A DNA stretch of 64,000 nucleotides, taken from Halobacteriovorax sp. DA5 (GTDB taxonomy: Bacteria; Bdellovibrionota; Bacteriovoracia; Bacteriovoracales; Bacteriovoracaceae). Position numbers and translations under genes: made by a program. The first letter of the stretch is position 1. Every line of letters begins with the position of its first letter. The notes under the pieces were generated by a model. It was not told the origin of the DNA and ran no database searches. It worked only from the letters and a program-made list of their open reading frames with translations. This document shows, piece after piece, positions 26,208 through 35,148 of the stretch. The DNA lies in assembly GCF_002903145.1 (NCBI RefSeq), contig NZ_PPDJ01000008.1, forward strand, positions 286,219 to 350,218, in the 5' to 3' direction.

Positions 26208-27716
26208 ATGACCGCTCAAGTTTTAAGTAATTTCTTTTTTTATGATAATCAATTTTCATTTGAAGATCATAAGGTCTATGCATTTATTGGTAACGAGACG
26301 AAGGACTATCTTCAGCGTCAGTTAACTGTTGACTTAAATGAAGTTGTAAATAGGGCATCTCTGGCCTGTCGCTTAGATCGTACAGGTCGAGTGTATTCTT
26401 TTTTCTATTTAATTAATAATGCAGATAGATACTACCTTGTTGTTAATAATGATCTTGCTCAGGCCACGATAGAAGAGCTTGAGAAGTTCATCATTATGGA
26501 AGACATCGAAATTAAAGAATTAAACAAAGTCGCAACTATTTCAACACATAAGAAAGACGACTTTGTCCCAGTAACTATATTTGATGGACAGGCTTATATT
26601 GGTTTAACTGATAAGGCAGTTGAATCAACTATTTCTAAAGAATTTTTAGATAAGCTTATTACATTATCAGCTTGGCCTATTTTTAACTTAAATATTACTC
26701 AAAAGGATCTCGTGAATGAAACGAGATTGAATGAGTACGCTGTAAGCTATAAGAAAGGTTGTTTTTTAGGACAGGAAACTGCTGCTAAAATAGAATCTCG
26801 TCGTGGAGCTGCTCGCTTTCCTGTTTTAGTTGAATCAAGAATCAAACTTGAGGGTGATGAGTTAAGTGCAGAAGGAAAAAAGTTAAAAATTCTTAGTTCA
26901 TATGAAGAGCAAGGTATGTTCTTTTATAGTGTTAAAGCACCTCGTGATTTCTTAATCAATGATCTTGATATCGATTCTAACATGAAGATCAAAACATATC
27001 CGATAGAGAATTTATCTGCGGATGGTTTAAGTGAAGTGTTTTTTAATAAGGCGGTAAGTCTATACCATAAGAAAGAAGTCGAAAAAGCTATCGAATTACT
27101 TGATATGGTAATAAGCTTCAATCCTCATTATGCTGATGCCTATGAATCAAAGGGCGTTATTTTAGGTAATAGTGGTGATCATCAGAAGGCCATAGATGTA
27201 ATGGATCAACTCCTAAAAGTTGATGAAAATTCTGTTATGGCCCACACAAACAAGTCTCTCTATCTGATGAAGTTAGGTAAGATTGAAGAAGCTGAAGAAG
27301 AGAAGTCTCTTGCGACAGTTGCTTCATTCAAGCGATTTGGTGATGAGGCTAAATTTAAAAAAGAACAAGAAGAGCGTGAGCGTGCGGAAAAAGAAGACAG
27401 AGCTCGACGTTTTGATATGTTTAATAAAGTTTTGGCCATTGACGAAAATGATGTCGTTGCCAACTATGGCCTAGCCGATATTCATTTTAGTAATGATAAG
27501 TTTGATAAGGCCATGGGGCATATTGAGATTGTCTTAAATGAAAATCCTAAGTACTCAGTTGCGTATCTTCTTAAATCAAAGATTTTATTTAAACAAAAAA
27601 AATATGATGATTGTTTAAGTGTTATTGAGAAGGGGATGCCAATAGCAACTTCTCAAGGTGAGTTAATGCCCGCAAATGAGATGCAGGCACTAAAATCAAA
27701 AATTTCAAAATTATAA
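26208..27716 (+). CDS. YgfZ/GcvT-like folate-binding protein fused to TPR repeats
   Basis: The 502-residue protein has an N-terminal YgfZ part (about 1-265) with the family signature KKGCFLGQETAAK near 183-195, including the conserved Cys and GQE. From about 280 to the C-terminus are TPR-type repeats (VSLYHKKEVEKAIELLDMVI, NPHYADAYESKGVILG, HTNKSLYLMKLGKIEEAEEE, NPKYSVAYLLKSKILF), with a charged coiled segment near 385-405. YgfZ supports [4Fe-4S] enzymes with folate. The usual protein is about 325 residues without TPRs, so the fusion is unusual. It lies 3 bases after the A-type carrier. Confidence 0.88.
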   Translation: MTAQVLSNFFFYDNQFSFEDHKVYAFIGNETKDYLQRQLTVDLNEVVNRASLACRLDRTGRVYSFFYLINNADRYYLVVNNDLAQATIEELEKFIIMEDIEIKELNKVATISTHKKDDFVPVTIFDGQAYIGLTDKAVESTISKEFLDKLITLSAWPIFNLNITQKDLVNETRLNEYAVSYKKGCFLGQETAAKIESRRGAARFPVLVESRIKLEGDELSAEGKKLKILSSYEEQGMFFYSVKAPRDFLINDLDIDSNMKIKTYPIENLSADGLSEVFFNKAVSLYHKKEVEKAIELLDMVISFNPHYADAYESKGVILGNSGDHQKAIDVMDQLLKVDENSVMAHTNKSLYLMKLGKIEEAEEEKSLATVASFKRFGDEAKFKKEQEERERAEKEDRARRFDMFNKVLAIDENDVVANYGLADIHFSNDKFDKAMGHIEIVLNENPKYSVAYLLKSKILFKQKKYDDCLSVIEKGMPIATSQGELMPANEMQALKSKISKL

Positions 27717-29021
27717 TTAATAATATTCATTTCGTGCTGTTAGAAGTTCATTTTTAAGTTCTTCTACAGCACTAGAATTTAAGCTCTTCTCTAGAGCAAA
27801 TATATGATCCCTGTGAGAATTAACCATTGATTTGAATTGTAAATATACTTCATATCCTTCAGGAGAGATGATCTCTTCTCTGTAGGCTTTCTCTAGATCT
27901 AGTTCACAGAATTGAAGCATATAGTATTCTTCAATAGCACGTTCTTGAATCTTGCTAAACTCAGCATTAGAGAAATCATGTTCTTCAAGTCGTGAAAGTG
28001 ATGAGAATAGTTCAAGGGCCCAATAAAACGTCATATAAGCGTGATAAATGCCCCTAATAGGCCTTAGGGCGCGTCTCCATGGACTGTAGTATATTTTTTC
28101 TTCAAGCTCTTCTAAAAGCTCCTCTTGATTAAGATAGCTGTTTAAAACGTGGTGACCATTTTCATGAAGTAGATCATCCATTAAGTCCATATCATCACGA
28201 TCATATGTGTTAATTGACGAGTATCCAGGAAGAGTTTGCATTGAGTAGCTTACTATTCCTTTTTCTCGAATTGGAATAATGTTTTGTGTAAACTCTTTGA
28301 ATACTTCAAAAAGTTCTGGTGTGTATTTTTGAAGGCGACGATAAGCTTTTTCAATTTTTATCGTCATCTCCTGAGCTGTTTCTTCTAATTCGGAATAGAA
28401 AATTATATTTAAATCATCTATTTTAGAAATAACTGCTGGCTTCTTTTGTGATGAGCTATTCAGCTTTGCCAAAACCTTATCTTCTAAATTATCAAAGATA
28501 ATTCTTTGACCATTTTGATAAGCTGATAAATTATCATCACCTAGTTCAGGTACATTCAAATAAGTTAATTCGCTGTCAATATTCTCATCAATGTGAATCT
28601 TGAAGAAAGCAATAATATTCTCTTCTAAAATTGTTACTAGTTTTTTGGACTCAGCTAACAGGTCTTTTGAATCATTTAATGAATTTAAAAAAACTTTGGC
28701 CAAGTTACTGTCATGCCAGAAGTTAAAAATTGCATCTTCAGATTCACTCATTTCGAATTCACCACCAACTTCAAATTCGCTATGATAAGAAATGATCTCA
28801 ATAAGTGCCTCTATTAGATTGAACCAATAGAAATTAAGGTTGGAGTAGTCATTAAGCTTATCCGAAAAGATGGCCTCTTTATAAAAGCTTTGAAACCTTT
28901 GTGAGAGAAGCTCATTTTCATCTTCGTTCGCAGAAGCATCTTCACGATATAGTGCTAAACCTTCTAGGTATGATTCTTTAAAGGCATTGTTGTTTTCAAT
29001 GAAATGATTAAAAGTGTTCAT
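27717..29021 (-). CDS. HExxH protein resembling RiPP peptide-modification enzymes (mod_HExxH type)
   Basis: The 434-residue soluble protein has no signal peptide. Near residue 284 it has LLHENGHHVLN, followed at about 30 residues by YYSPWRRALRPIRGIYHAYM and an aromatic helix. This order (HExxH, then PWR, RP[LI]RG and a second His) is that of the HEXXH-containing putative peptide modification proteins found beside RiPP precursors. It is not that of a typical zinc protease. The N-terminal 230 residues are helical and acidic. No radical SAM enzyme, precursor peptide or transporter is adjacent. The neighbours are the YgfZ-TPR gene (convergent) and tRNA-Asn. Function is uncertain. Confidence 0.65.
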   Translation of the reverse strand: MNTFNHFIENNNAFKESYLEGLALYREDASANEDENELLSQRFQSFYKEAIFSDKLNDYSNLNFYWFNLIEALIEIISYHSEFEVGGEFEMSESEDAIFNFWHDSNLAKVFLNSLNDSKDLLAESKKLVTILEENIIAFFKIHIDENIDSELTYLNVPELGDDNLSAYQNGQRIIFDNLEDKVLAKLNSSSQKKPAVISKIDDLNIIFYSELEETAQEMTIKIEKAYRRLQKYTPELFEVFKEFTQNIIPIREKGIVSYSMQTLPGYSSINTYDRDDMDLMDDLLHENGHHVLNSYLNQEELLEELEEKIYYSPWRRALRPIRGIYHAYMTFYWALELFSSLSRLEEHDFSNAEFSKIQERAIEEYYMLQFCELDLEKAYREEIISPEGYEVYLQFKSMVNSHRDHIFALEKSLNSSAVEELKNELLTARNEYY

Positions 29022-29141
29022 AAGAAATCCGTAAGTAAAAATTCATTACAGATATAACACTATATCAAGATAAGATAAATTCTTATGATGTTAATTCGTT
29101 TAATATGAATATTTGGGGGATTTAAAGCGGATACAAAAGAA

Positions 29142-29216
29142 TGGCTGGGATGGCGAGATTCGAACTCGCGACCAATAGATTAACAGTCTACTGCGCTACC
29201 GCTGCGCCACATCCCA
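29142..29216 (-). tRNA. tRNA-Asn(GTT)
   Basis: A 75-base cloverleaf: acceptor TGGGATG pairs with CATCCCA, the D arm is GCGC/GCGC, the anticodon loop CTGTTAA carries GTT, and the T loop is TTCGAAT. Discriminator G and CCA are encoded. A promoter (29236-29264) lies just upstream. Confidence 0.95.
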
Positions 29217-29235
29217 GCAATCTTAAGTAGTTAAT

Positions 29236-29264
29236 TTTATAAACTCGTTTTTTCAAATTGTAAA
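29236..29264 (-). promoter_or_regulatory. Promoter of tRNA-Asn
   Basis: On the minus strand, TTTACA (29259-29264), 17 bases, TATAAA (29236-29241). It is 20 bases before the tRNA 5' end. The rest of 29022-29395 is AT-rich and holds nothing else I can support. Confidence 0.6.
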
Positions 29265-29395
29265 TATTTTCTTTTATGGGAAAAATATTTAGTTTTTAGT
29301 AAGTGCTTGAATTTATTGAATCTCAATTAAAATTACTAAATTTTTTTTTTCAAAAACCGACAAGCATACTCAGATATTGAGGTAAAATAACGACT

Positions 29396-29914
29396 ATGAT
29401 GACTCAAAATAACCTTATTCGTAATTTATTAAGAGTGTTAACACCAGAGGAGGTCTCTGATTTAACGACTCTTGGTGATGCGTCTGCAAAAGATGCACTT
29501 ACGGATTTATTACTAGGTCATAATCGCGGTGATAAAATTTCTTATTCACCACATGGCCTTGCTAAGGTTATTCCCTTTCCTGAGCGCTTTGAAGCTTCTG
29601 ATACCCCTTCAATTCAAGCTGATGAAGAGATTGTTACTGGTCCTCGTGTTGATCAGTTTATTAATCAATTTGTGACTAAGGTTAAATTTGAAGCAGGAAA
29701 AGTGCATCCTGGTGCTAAGCCTGTTGAAACGAGTACTTTTATTCTTGATCAGAAAGAGAAATTTAAGGCCGTATATACGAGATTAAAGAGTCGTGAAGTT
29801 TTAGATTTATATGCAAAGAATTCGGTAGTCGATCTTGAGCAAGAAAGAAAGAACCGAAGAGACCTGTCAAAGAATTCTTCGACAGGCGTCCTCGTTAATA
29901 AGAAACATTATTAA
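29396..29914 (+). CDS. Hypothetical protein (172 aa)
   Basis: A 172-residue soluble protein without signal or membrane segment. The first 45 residues form a helical, Leu-rich region (NNLIRNLLRVLTPEEVSDL, DALTDLLLG). The middle is Pro-rich and probably flexible. The last 50 residues are charged and helical (LDQKEKFKAVYTRLKSREVLD). I do not recognise the family. Two adjacent ATGs could start it, and the GAGG site is 13 bases upstream of the first. It is convergent to astD, overlapping it by 4 bases. Confidence 0.65.
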   Translation: MMTQNNLIRNLLRVLTPEEVSDLTTLGDASAKDALTDLLLGHNRGDKISYSPHGLAKVIPFPERFEASDTPSIQADEEIVTGPRVDQFINQFVTKVKFEAGKVHPGAKPVETSTFILDQKEKFKAVYTRLKSREVLDLYAKNSVVDLEQERKNRRDLSKNSSTGVLVNKKHY

Positions 29915-31422
29915 TCAGCTAGGCCTTTAATATTCCCGCTTGCACTTGGAGAATCAATCTCGAGTGTAGCAAGTTGGTATACACAGTGATCAACAGTAGC
30001 AACTGCTGCTGGACGATAGTTTCCAGAGTTTTTTACACCACCAAATGGAAGTTTAGAGTGTGCTCCAACTGTTGCGCGATTAAGGTTTACTAAACCAGCA
30101 TCAATATTATTAACAGCGTGTTTAAAACGTGCATGATCTTTCGTGAATACTGAAGCGGCCAGTCCATACTCTGTTGAGTTTGCAATATTAATCGCTTCAT
30201 CAAAATCACTATAACCAACAAATGTAACGTTAGGACCAAAGATCTCATTTGCAAGGAAGTGACTCTTTGGAATTAACTTATCAGCATAGTGTATTGAAGG
30301 AGAAACATAGTAACCTGGAGTTTCTCTCTCTAATTGCTTTCCACGCATTACTTCTTGTAAGCCTTCTCTTTTTGCCATGCCCATAAATAGTAGATACTGA
30401 TCTAGTGAAGCTTGATCGATTAGAGGGCCCATAAATGGTTCAACCTTGTGGTCAATTGGGTGGTCGACAATAATTCTCTTTGCTAGATCATGAAAGCGAG
30501 AGATGAATTCATCTTTGATTGAATCATGAATTGCAACTAGTCCAGTTGAAGTACAACGCTGTCCAGCTGTTAAGTATGATCCTGTAAGTAGCTCTTCAAT
30601 AGCATAATCAAGGTCAGCTGTTTCATCGATAATAGATGTATTTTTTCCACCGAGCTCAAGTGACACTAACTTAGAAAGATCAGTATGAGTTGTTTCAAGA
30701 ATCTTTTGACCAACTTCTTTTGAACCAGTAAAGAAGATACCCTTAATTCTTTTATCTTTGATAATTCTTCTGGCTACTTCTCCGTCACCTTGTACAAGGT
30801 TTACGACACCCATTGGAAACTTCGCTTCAGCAAGACACTCAAACATTAATTGTGCTGAGTAGCATGTCTTCTCACTTGGCTTAAAAATAATTGAGTTACC
30901 AGAGATTAAGTTTGCTGTAATTTGTCCGTTTGCTAAGTGACATGGAAAGTTAAAAGGACCGATGATGAAGCTTGGTCCAACTGGCTTGAAGTAAATATGT
31001 GCATTTGTACCAGGTGCAATTCCTTCCATATTTTTAGTTTCGATTCTAGGAAGAGATGCTGATATCGTAACATCTACTTTTGCAATTAAAGCAGCAGCTT
31101 CAGTTCTTGCTTCCCAGAGTGGCTTGCCTACTTCAAGTGCAATTGCTGTCGCAATTTGTTCTTGTTTCGTTTTAAGAACTTCCTGATATCTTCTTAGAGC
31201 TTCAATTCTTTCTTCAATTGAAGTATTTCTCCAAGTTTGAAATCCTTTGTGAGCAGAATCGATAAGCTCATCAATATGTGCATAATTTACGTTTAAGTTC
31301 CAAAGTGTTTTCGTTGTATCACTTGGACATTCACGTGAAATAGTTCTGTCATTTCTCAAATTTGCCGAGTCATCAAACTTAACAAATTCGTTATTATAAA
31401 AAGATCCTTTTAGTTGAAACAT
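29911..31422 (-). CDS. astD: Succinylglutamate-semialdehyde dehydrogenase-like aldehyde dehydrogenase
   Basis: The 503-residue NAD(P)-dependent aldehyde dehydrogenase has the nucleotide loop FTGSKEVG, the general base Glu in SLELGGKN near 253, and the nucleophile Cys in TAGQRCTSTG near 289. IIGPFNFPCHLANGQI and IFKPSEKTCYSAQ match the AstD subgroup. It would oxidise N-succinylglutamate semialdehyde to N-succinylglutamate in arginine catabolism. It is the third gene of an operon after the aminotransferase and astA (8-base gap). Confidence 0.9.
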   Translation of the reverse strand: MFQLKGSFYNNEFVKFDDSANLRNDRTISRECPSDTTKTLWNLNVNYAHIDELIDSAHKGFQTWRNTSIEERIEALRRYQEVLKTKQEQIATAIALEVGKPLWEARTEAAALIAKVDVTISASLPRIETKNMEGIAPGTNAHIYFKPVGPSFIIGPFNFPCHLANGQITANLISGNSIIFKPSEKTCYSAQLMFECLAEAKFPMGVVNLVQGDGEVARRIIKDKRIKGIFFTGSKEVGQKILETTHTDLSKLVSLELGGKNTSIIDETADLDYAIEELLTGSYLTAGQRCTSTGLVAIHDSIKDEFISRFHDLAKRIIVDHPIDHKVEPFMGPLIDQASLDQYLLFMGMAKREGLQEVMRGKQLERETPGYYVSPSIHYADKLIPKSHFLANEIFGPNVTFVGYSDFDEAINIANSTEYGLAASVFTKDHARFKHAVNNIDAGLVNLNRATVGAHSKLPFGGVKNSGNYRPAAVATVDHCVYQLATLEIDSPSASGNIKGLAD

Positions 31423-31430
31423 TTCTTCTC

Positions 31431-32432
31431 CTAGATCGCCATTATTGTTTTAACTGCACCATCATCTAATCCAAATGAAGATGGTTCTTCTACAGTTAGT
31501 ATATCATTATTTAAACTACCTTTTAGACAAACAACTTCAAATTCTTCATTGTCCAAAAGGACTAAGTAAAATTTAGGTGAACTTGTTTTACCTTTCTTGA
31601 TTTGCGCTTGTTGAATTGTCTTTACTGGTTTGATGTCATCGAGTTGACAACGATAGTGAGGGCCACCATCGAATGGATCAACTTCATGAGTGTATTTAAA
31701 TCCTATTGATTCAAGCATTCTTTTAACAGGTTCAGTGTCTGCACCAACTTTACCTACAGCATCTCTTGCTTCAATAGGTAAGAGTGTTTCGTAGATTGTT
31801 CCAGAAGGAAATAGGCTTAGAATAAACTCTTTGTTCTTTCTACTAAGAACATCAGCGTCATGATACTCCATGTTTAGAAAGCGTCTTCCAATCGCTTCCC
31901 AAAGTGGTGACTTTCCGTCAGCGTCAAACGGTGGCATTAGTTCCGAATGTATTGTTTCTTTAAATCGATCTCTATTAAGACCCATATAAAGAAAGCGACA
32001 GAAAGAAAGAACTTTACCTAGTTTAAAAGGATTTCCACGATAAGTTGGATCTAGGATTAAGCCTCCAATTTCAGTCGGCCCATCTGTATCATATCCAAGC
32101 TTTAAGGTACCGTGAATAAAGCCAGTATTGATTGATTCTGAAAACTTATTTTCTTGTCCCACTTTTAAGTAGAAGTGTGGCTCTTCTTCATCACCGTGTC
32201 TTGCGTGAATCATAGAACATCCAATTACACGTTGTGATTCAAGATCTTCCAGAACAAAAATATAATGATCTTTAGAAAGATTATCGCTTTTTTGTTTGAA
32301 AGATCTTAGTGAACTATCAATTTTTGAACTGATAATTTCTTTGTCTGGGGGAAGGTTAATAAATGTATAGAGACCTGAAAGGTCATACAAGTCTTCTAAG
32401 TCATCTGCTCTTACGGGTCTAATCTTAAACAT
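31431..32432 (-). CDS. astA: Arginine N-succinyltransferase
   Basis: The 333-residue protein has the AstA fold of the GNAT superfamily. It begins FKIRPVRADDLEDLYDL and carries HFYLKVGQ, GLILDPTYRGNPFKLGKVLS, SELMPPFDADGKSPLWEAIG and a late DPFDGGPHYRC, all typical of the family. It transfers succinyl from succinyl-CoA to the alpha-amino group of arginine, the first step of the AST pathway. It sits between the aminotransferase and astD. No astB or astE is present here. Confidence 0.94.
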   Translation of the reverse strand: MFKIRPVRADDLEDLYDLSGLYTFINLPPDKEIISSKIDSSLRSFKQKSDNLSKDHYIFVLEDLESQRVIGCSMIHARHGDEEEPHFYLKVGQENKFSESINTGFIHGTLKLGYDTDGPTEIGGLILDPTYRGNPFKLGKVLSFCRFLYMGLNRDRFKETIHSELMPPFDADGKSPLWEAIGRRFLNMEYHDADVLSRKNKEFILSLFPSGTIYETLLPIEARDAVGKVGADTEPVKRMLESIGFKYTHEVDPFDGGPHYRCQLDDIKPVKTIQQAQIKKGKTSSPKFYLVLLDNEEFEVVCLKGSLNNDILTVEEPSSFGLDDGAVKTIMAI

Positions 32433-32451
32433 CTAGTCTTCCTATTTATTT

Positions 32452-33819
32452 CTATTTAATTTGTTCAAGTATGGTTGATTCAATAATTGTAATAATGTCA
32501 TCAATATGTTCATCAGTCATTGCTAGAGGCAGTAGTAAACGAACTCTAGTCGGCTCTTTTCCTGCCATAAATGCAATAATTCCGTTATCAAATAATTTTT
32601 TAACAAAGTTTGATACTGTTTCAGTTGATGAGTCACCAACTTCAAATGCGATCATTGTTCCAATACCACCAACATAAGTAATTTTATCTTGGCACGAATT
32701 TTTCATTAGGTGAGTAAGCTTAGAAATGAATTTATGTTCAAGCTCTTTAATTCTTCCATTTTCACCGTAGAAATTTCCTTCAGTTAAATATTTAATCAAT
32801 CGACTTCCAGTTGAAAGCGCTGAAACCGATCCGTTAAACGTTCCAGCAATTAATCCTGGTTTAGGGTTTAGTTCTTCACTGAAAAGTACTCCACATACTT
32901 GTAGGGCCTTACCAACAGAAACAATATCAACATATTGATCTAGTCCCATTGTTTGGAAAGCAAATAGCTCGTGAGTACGCCCAAAAGTTTGAACTTCGTC
33001 GACCCAAATATAAATACCTTTCTTTTTGGCCCATTTAAAAATCTCTTCATAATATTCTTTAGGACCGAAGATAAATCCACCTTCACCCTGAATAATCTCT
33101 AACATAAGTGCACAGTGTTGATTTGGGTATTTTGTTGTTACTTCTTCAAGTGCAGCTAAAGTATTTTTTAATGATTCTTCCGGGTTGTTTTGATCAAAGT
33201 GTGGAACATGATCAACATCAAGAGATTTTGGCATACCTTGGCGGTAACTAGCATTATGAGTGATATCTTGTGTTGCTACAGAACGTCCTGCAAATGCTTT
33301 AGTAAAAGCAATTACTCTGTAAGCAGGGTCTTTCTTTTGCCAAACTAGTTTAAGAGCAAGATCGTTTGCAAAACTTCCAGAACCAGTAAACCAAAAATGC
33401 TTTAACTTACTACCTTCTACAGCTTTAAGTAGATTACTTGTTAACTCAATGGCCTGTGGATATGGTTGTAGGTTTCCACACATTACCGTGTCACCAAGAG
33501 CTGCTTCTAGGTGAGCTTTAATATAAATAGGGTGAGAGTGACCAAGAAGATTTGGTCCAATTCCACCAATTAAATCATATTTAACTGAACCATCAATAAG
33601 TTCTGAGAAAGGGCCATGTCCACGTCCAGATGAAACGTAATTAAAGTAAATACCTTTCCCTCTTTCTTGATTATATATTTTTAAAGTATCTTCAACTAAG
33701 TGCTTTTTACCTTCTTCTGGTCCACGAACTTCCATGAAGTTTTTTTGTTCTTTAAGAATTGAAGAAAATAGTTTATCAAACTGATCATTTATTTCGTTAT
33801 TTCTTACGCCGTATTCCAT
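32452..33819 (-). CDS. Class III PLP aminotransferase, probable AstC role
   Basis: The protein has 455 residues from the ATG at 33819, which has AGAGG 7 bases upstream; the frame extends further but without a site. Class III motifs are present: FTGSGSFANDLALKL (phosphate-binding), WVDEVQTFGRTHELFAFQ, and the Schiff-base Lys in VSVGKALQVCGV near 304. GKxxQVCGV is also characteristic of lysine 6-aminotransferases, so the substrate could be lysine. The operon with astA and astD favours succinylornithine. It is first in the operon. Confidence 0.85.
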   Translation of the reverse strand: MEYGVRNNEINDQFDKLFSSILKEQKNFMEVRGPEEGKKHLVEDTLKIYNQERGKGIYFNYVSSGRGHGPFSELIDGSVKYDLIGGIGPNLLGHSHPIYIKAHLEAALGDTVMCGNLQPYPQAIELTSNLLKAVEGSKLKHFWFTGSGSFANDLALKLVWQKKDPAYRVIAFTKAFAGRSVATQDITHNASYRQGMPKSLDVDHVPHFDQNNPEESLKNTLAALEEVTTKYPNQHCALMLEIIQGEGGFIFGPKEYYEEIFKWAKKKGIYIWVDEVQTFGRTHELFAFQTMGLDQYVDIVSVGKALQVCGVLFSEELNPKPGLIAGTFNGSVSALSTGSRLIKYLTEGNFYGENGRIKELEHKFISKLTHLMKNSCQDKITYVGGIGTMIAFEVGDSSTETVSNFVKKLFDNGIIAFMAGKEPTRVRLLLPLAMTDEHIDDIITIIESTILEQIK

Positions 33820-33891
33820 ATCCAACCTCTTTTTATGTGGTAGAATTATCACTCACTTGCAAACGCTACAAGCCAATTAGATAATAAGTTT

Positions 33892-34539
33892 ATGTCAGAT
33901 ACTAGCACAGGAAATCCACTAAAAGAATTAGAAGACCTTTATAAAAATAAAGATTATGAGGGCTATAAGAATTTGTTGATTAAGAACAAAGATTTATTTG
34001 TCGACGCACAATATTTCTATAATTTGGGCACTGCATATCTCAAGTTAGAAGATATTGGTGCGGCCCGTTTAAACTTGGAAAAATCATATCAACTAGGTCA
34101 ACAAGACAAACTAGTCACTAATAATATCAATTATATTAAATCGCAATATGACCTTGTGAGTCAGGATAGTAACTTCATTGCAAAAGCAATGGATATTCCT
34201 GGCACTTATTTTGTAAGTTTATCGTTGGTTCTTTTGATTGTTACTTTAATAATGAATCTTAAGACAAAGCTGCATAAGGCCATTATTTTTATCTGCTTTC
34301 TTATCGCATTAACTCCAATAATTTTTAACAATGTGTATTTGAAAGGTAGTTATAAAAATGCCATTGTAATGAAGAACACTGATGTCTATGAAGGGCCATC
34401 TTCAATATTTGAACATAATCAAATTGCAAAGGAAGGACTTAGAGTCATCACTTCAAAGAAAAATGACAGTTGGTTTTTTATCTATTGGCCGAGCGAAGCT
34501 AAGGGCTGGGTGAAAGCTGAAAATATTGAATTCTATTAA
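33892..34539 (+). CDS. Membrane protein with TPR and SH3-like domains
   Basis: The 215-residue protein has an N-terminal TPR-like region (about 10-85, AQYFYNLGTAYLKLEDIGAA). Two membrane helices lie near 105-121 and 128-145. A C-terminal bacterial SH3-type domain follows (VMKNTDVYEGPSSIFEHN, ITSKKNDSWFFIYWPS, KGWVKAENIE). The layout is that of BatE-like proteins in aerotolerance operons, but no BatA/B/D genes are here. It heads a five-gene plus-strand unit running to 37705. Confidence 0.78.
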   Translation: MSDTSTGNPLKELEDLYKNKDYEGYKNLLIKNKDLFVDAQYFYNLGTAYLKLEDIGAARLNLEKSYQLGQQDKLVTNNINYIKSQYDLVSQDSNFIAKAMDIPGTYFVSLSLVLLIVTLIMNLKTKLHKAIIFICFLIALTPIIFNNVYLKGSYKNAIVMKNTDVYEGPSSIFEHNQIAKEGLRVITSKKNDSWFFIYWPSEAKGWVKAENIEFY

Positions 34540-34548
34540 AGGCCGGAT

Positions 34549-35148
34549 ATGACTGAAAAGTATTCAAAAGAAGATCGCATCGATATTAATCTCATTAAGT
34601 TTTTGTGGTCAATCAATCCTCTCATCAAAAGTAACAAGGTAACGATACCTTACTTATTAAGAGATACTGTTATCCTAAGAAGCTTAGGGGAGTTTGAATT
34701 ATTCCAGTTGGCCAAATATTTTCACAGAAGAACATATGAAAAGGGTGAAGTTATCTTCAAGGAAGGTGACTTCGGTATAGGTTTTTATATTATTGTTTCA
34801 GGGCGAGTTGAGCTATCAACTGAGAGAAACGGAAAGAAATTTCATGTAACGAATCTTGATCGTAAAGATTACATGGGTGAGATTGGCCTACTTGAAGATG
34901 GCCATAAGAGATCTGTTACGGCCACTGCGGTAGAACCATTAGAGCTACTAGGAATTTTTAAACCTGATGTTCAATTAATGATTTCTGAGAGACCTGCATT
35001 GTCTTCAAAATTTTTACAAGCAATGAGTGAGCTTGTTGTTAAGAAGCTTCATATCCTGGCCCGTGAGATTAGAAAACTTAAAGTTGAAAATTCTCATCTT
35101 AAAGATGAAGTTGTTAATTTAAAAGAAGAGATCGCTAAGAATGACTAG
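34549..35148 (+). CDS. Cyclic nucleotide-binding domain protein without DNA-binding domain
   Basis: The 199-residue protein holds one cNMP-binding fold near 40-160: LAKYFHRRTYEKGEVIFKEG, FYIIVSGRVELS, YMGEIGLLEDGHKRSVTATA. The phosphate-binding cassette reads GEIGLLEDGHKRSVTA and keeps the Arg. A coiled coil follows to the C-terminus (about 165-199), where a CRP protein would have a helix-turn-helix. It may act by protein contact. It overlaps the PerM-type transporter gene by 8 bases. Confidence 0.88.
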   Translation: MTEKYSKEDRIDINLIKFLWSINPLIKSNKVTIPYLLRDTVILRSLGEFELFQLAKYFHRRTYEKGEVIFKEGDFGIGFYIIVSGRVELSTERNGKKFHVTNLDRKDYMGEIGLLEDGHKRSVTATAVEPLELLGIFKPDVQLMISERPALSSKFLQAMSELVVKKLHILAREIRKLKVENSHLKDEVVNLKEEIAKND

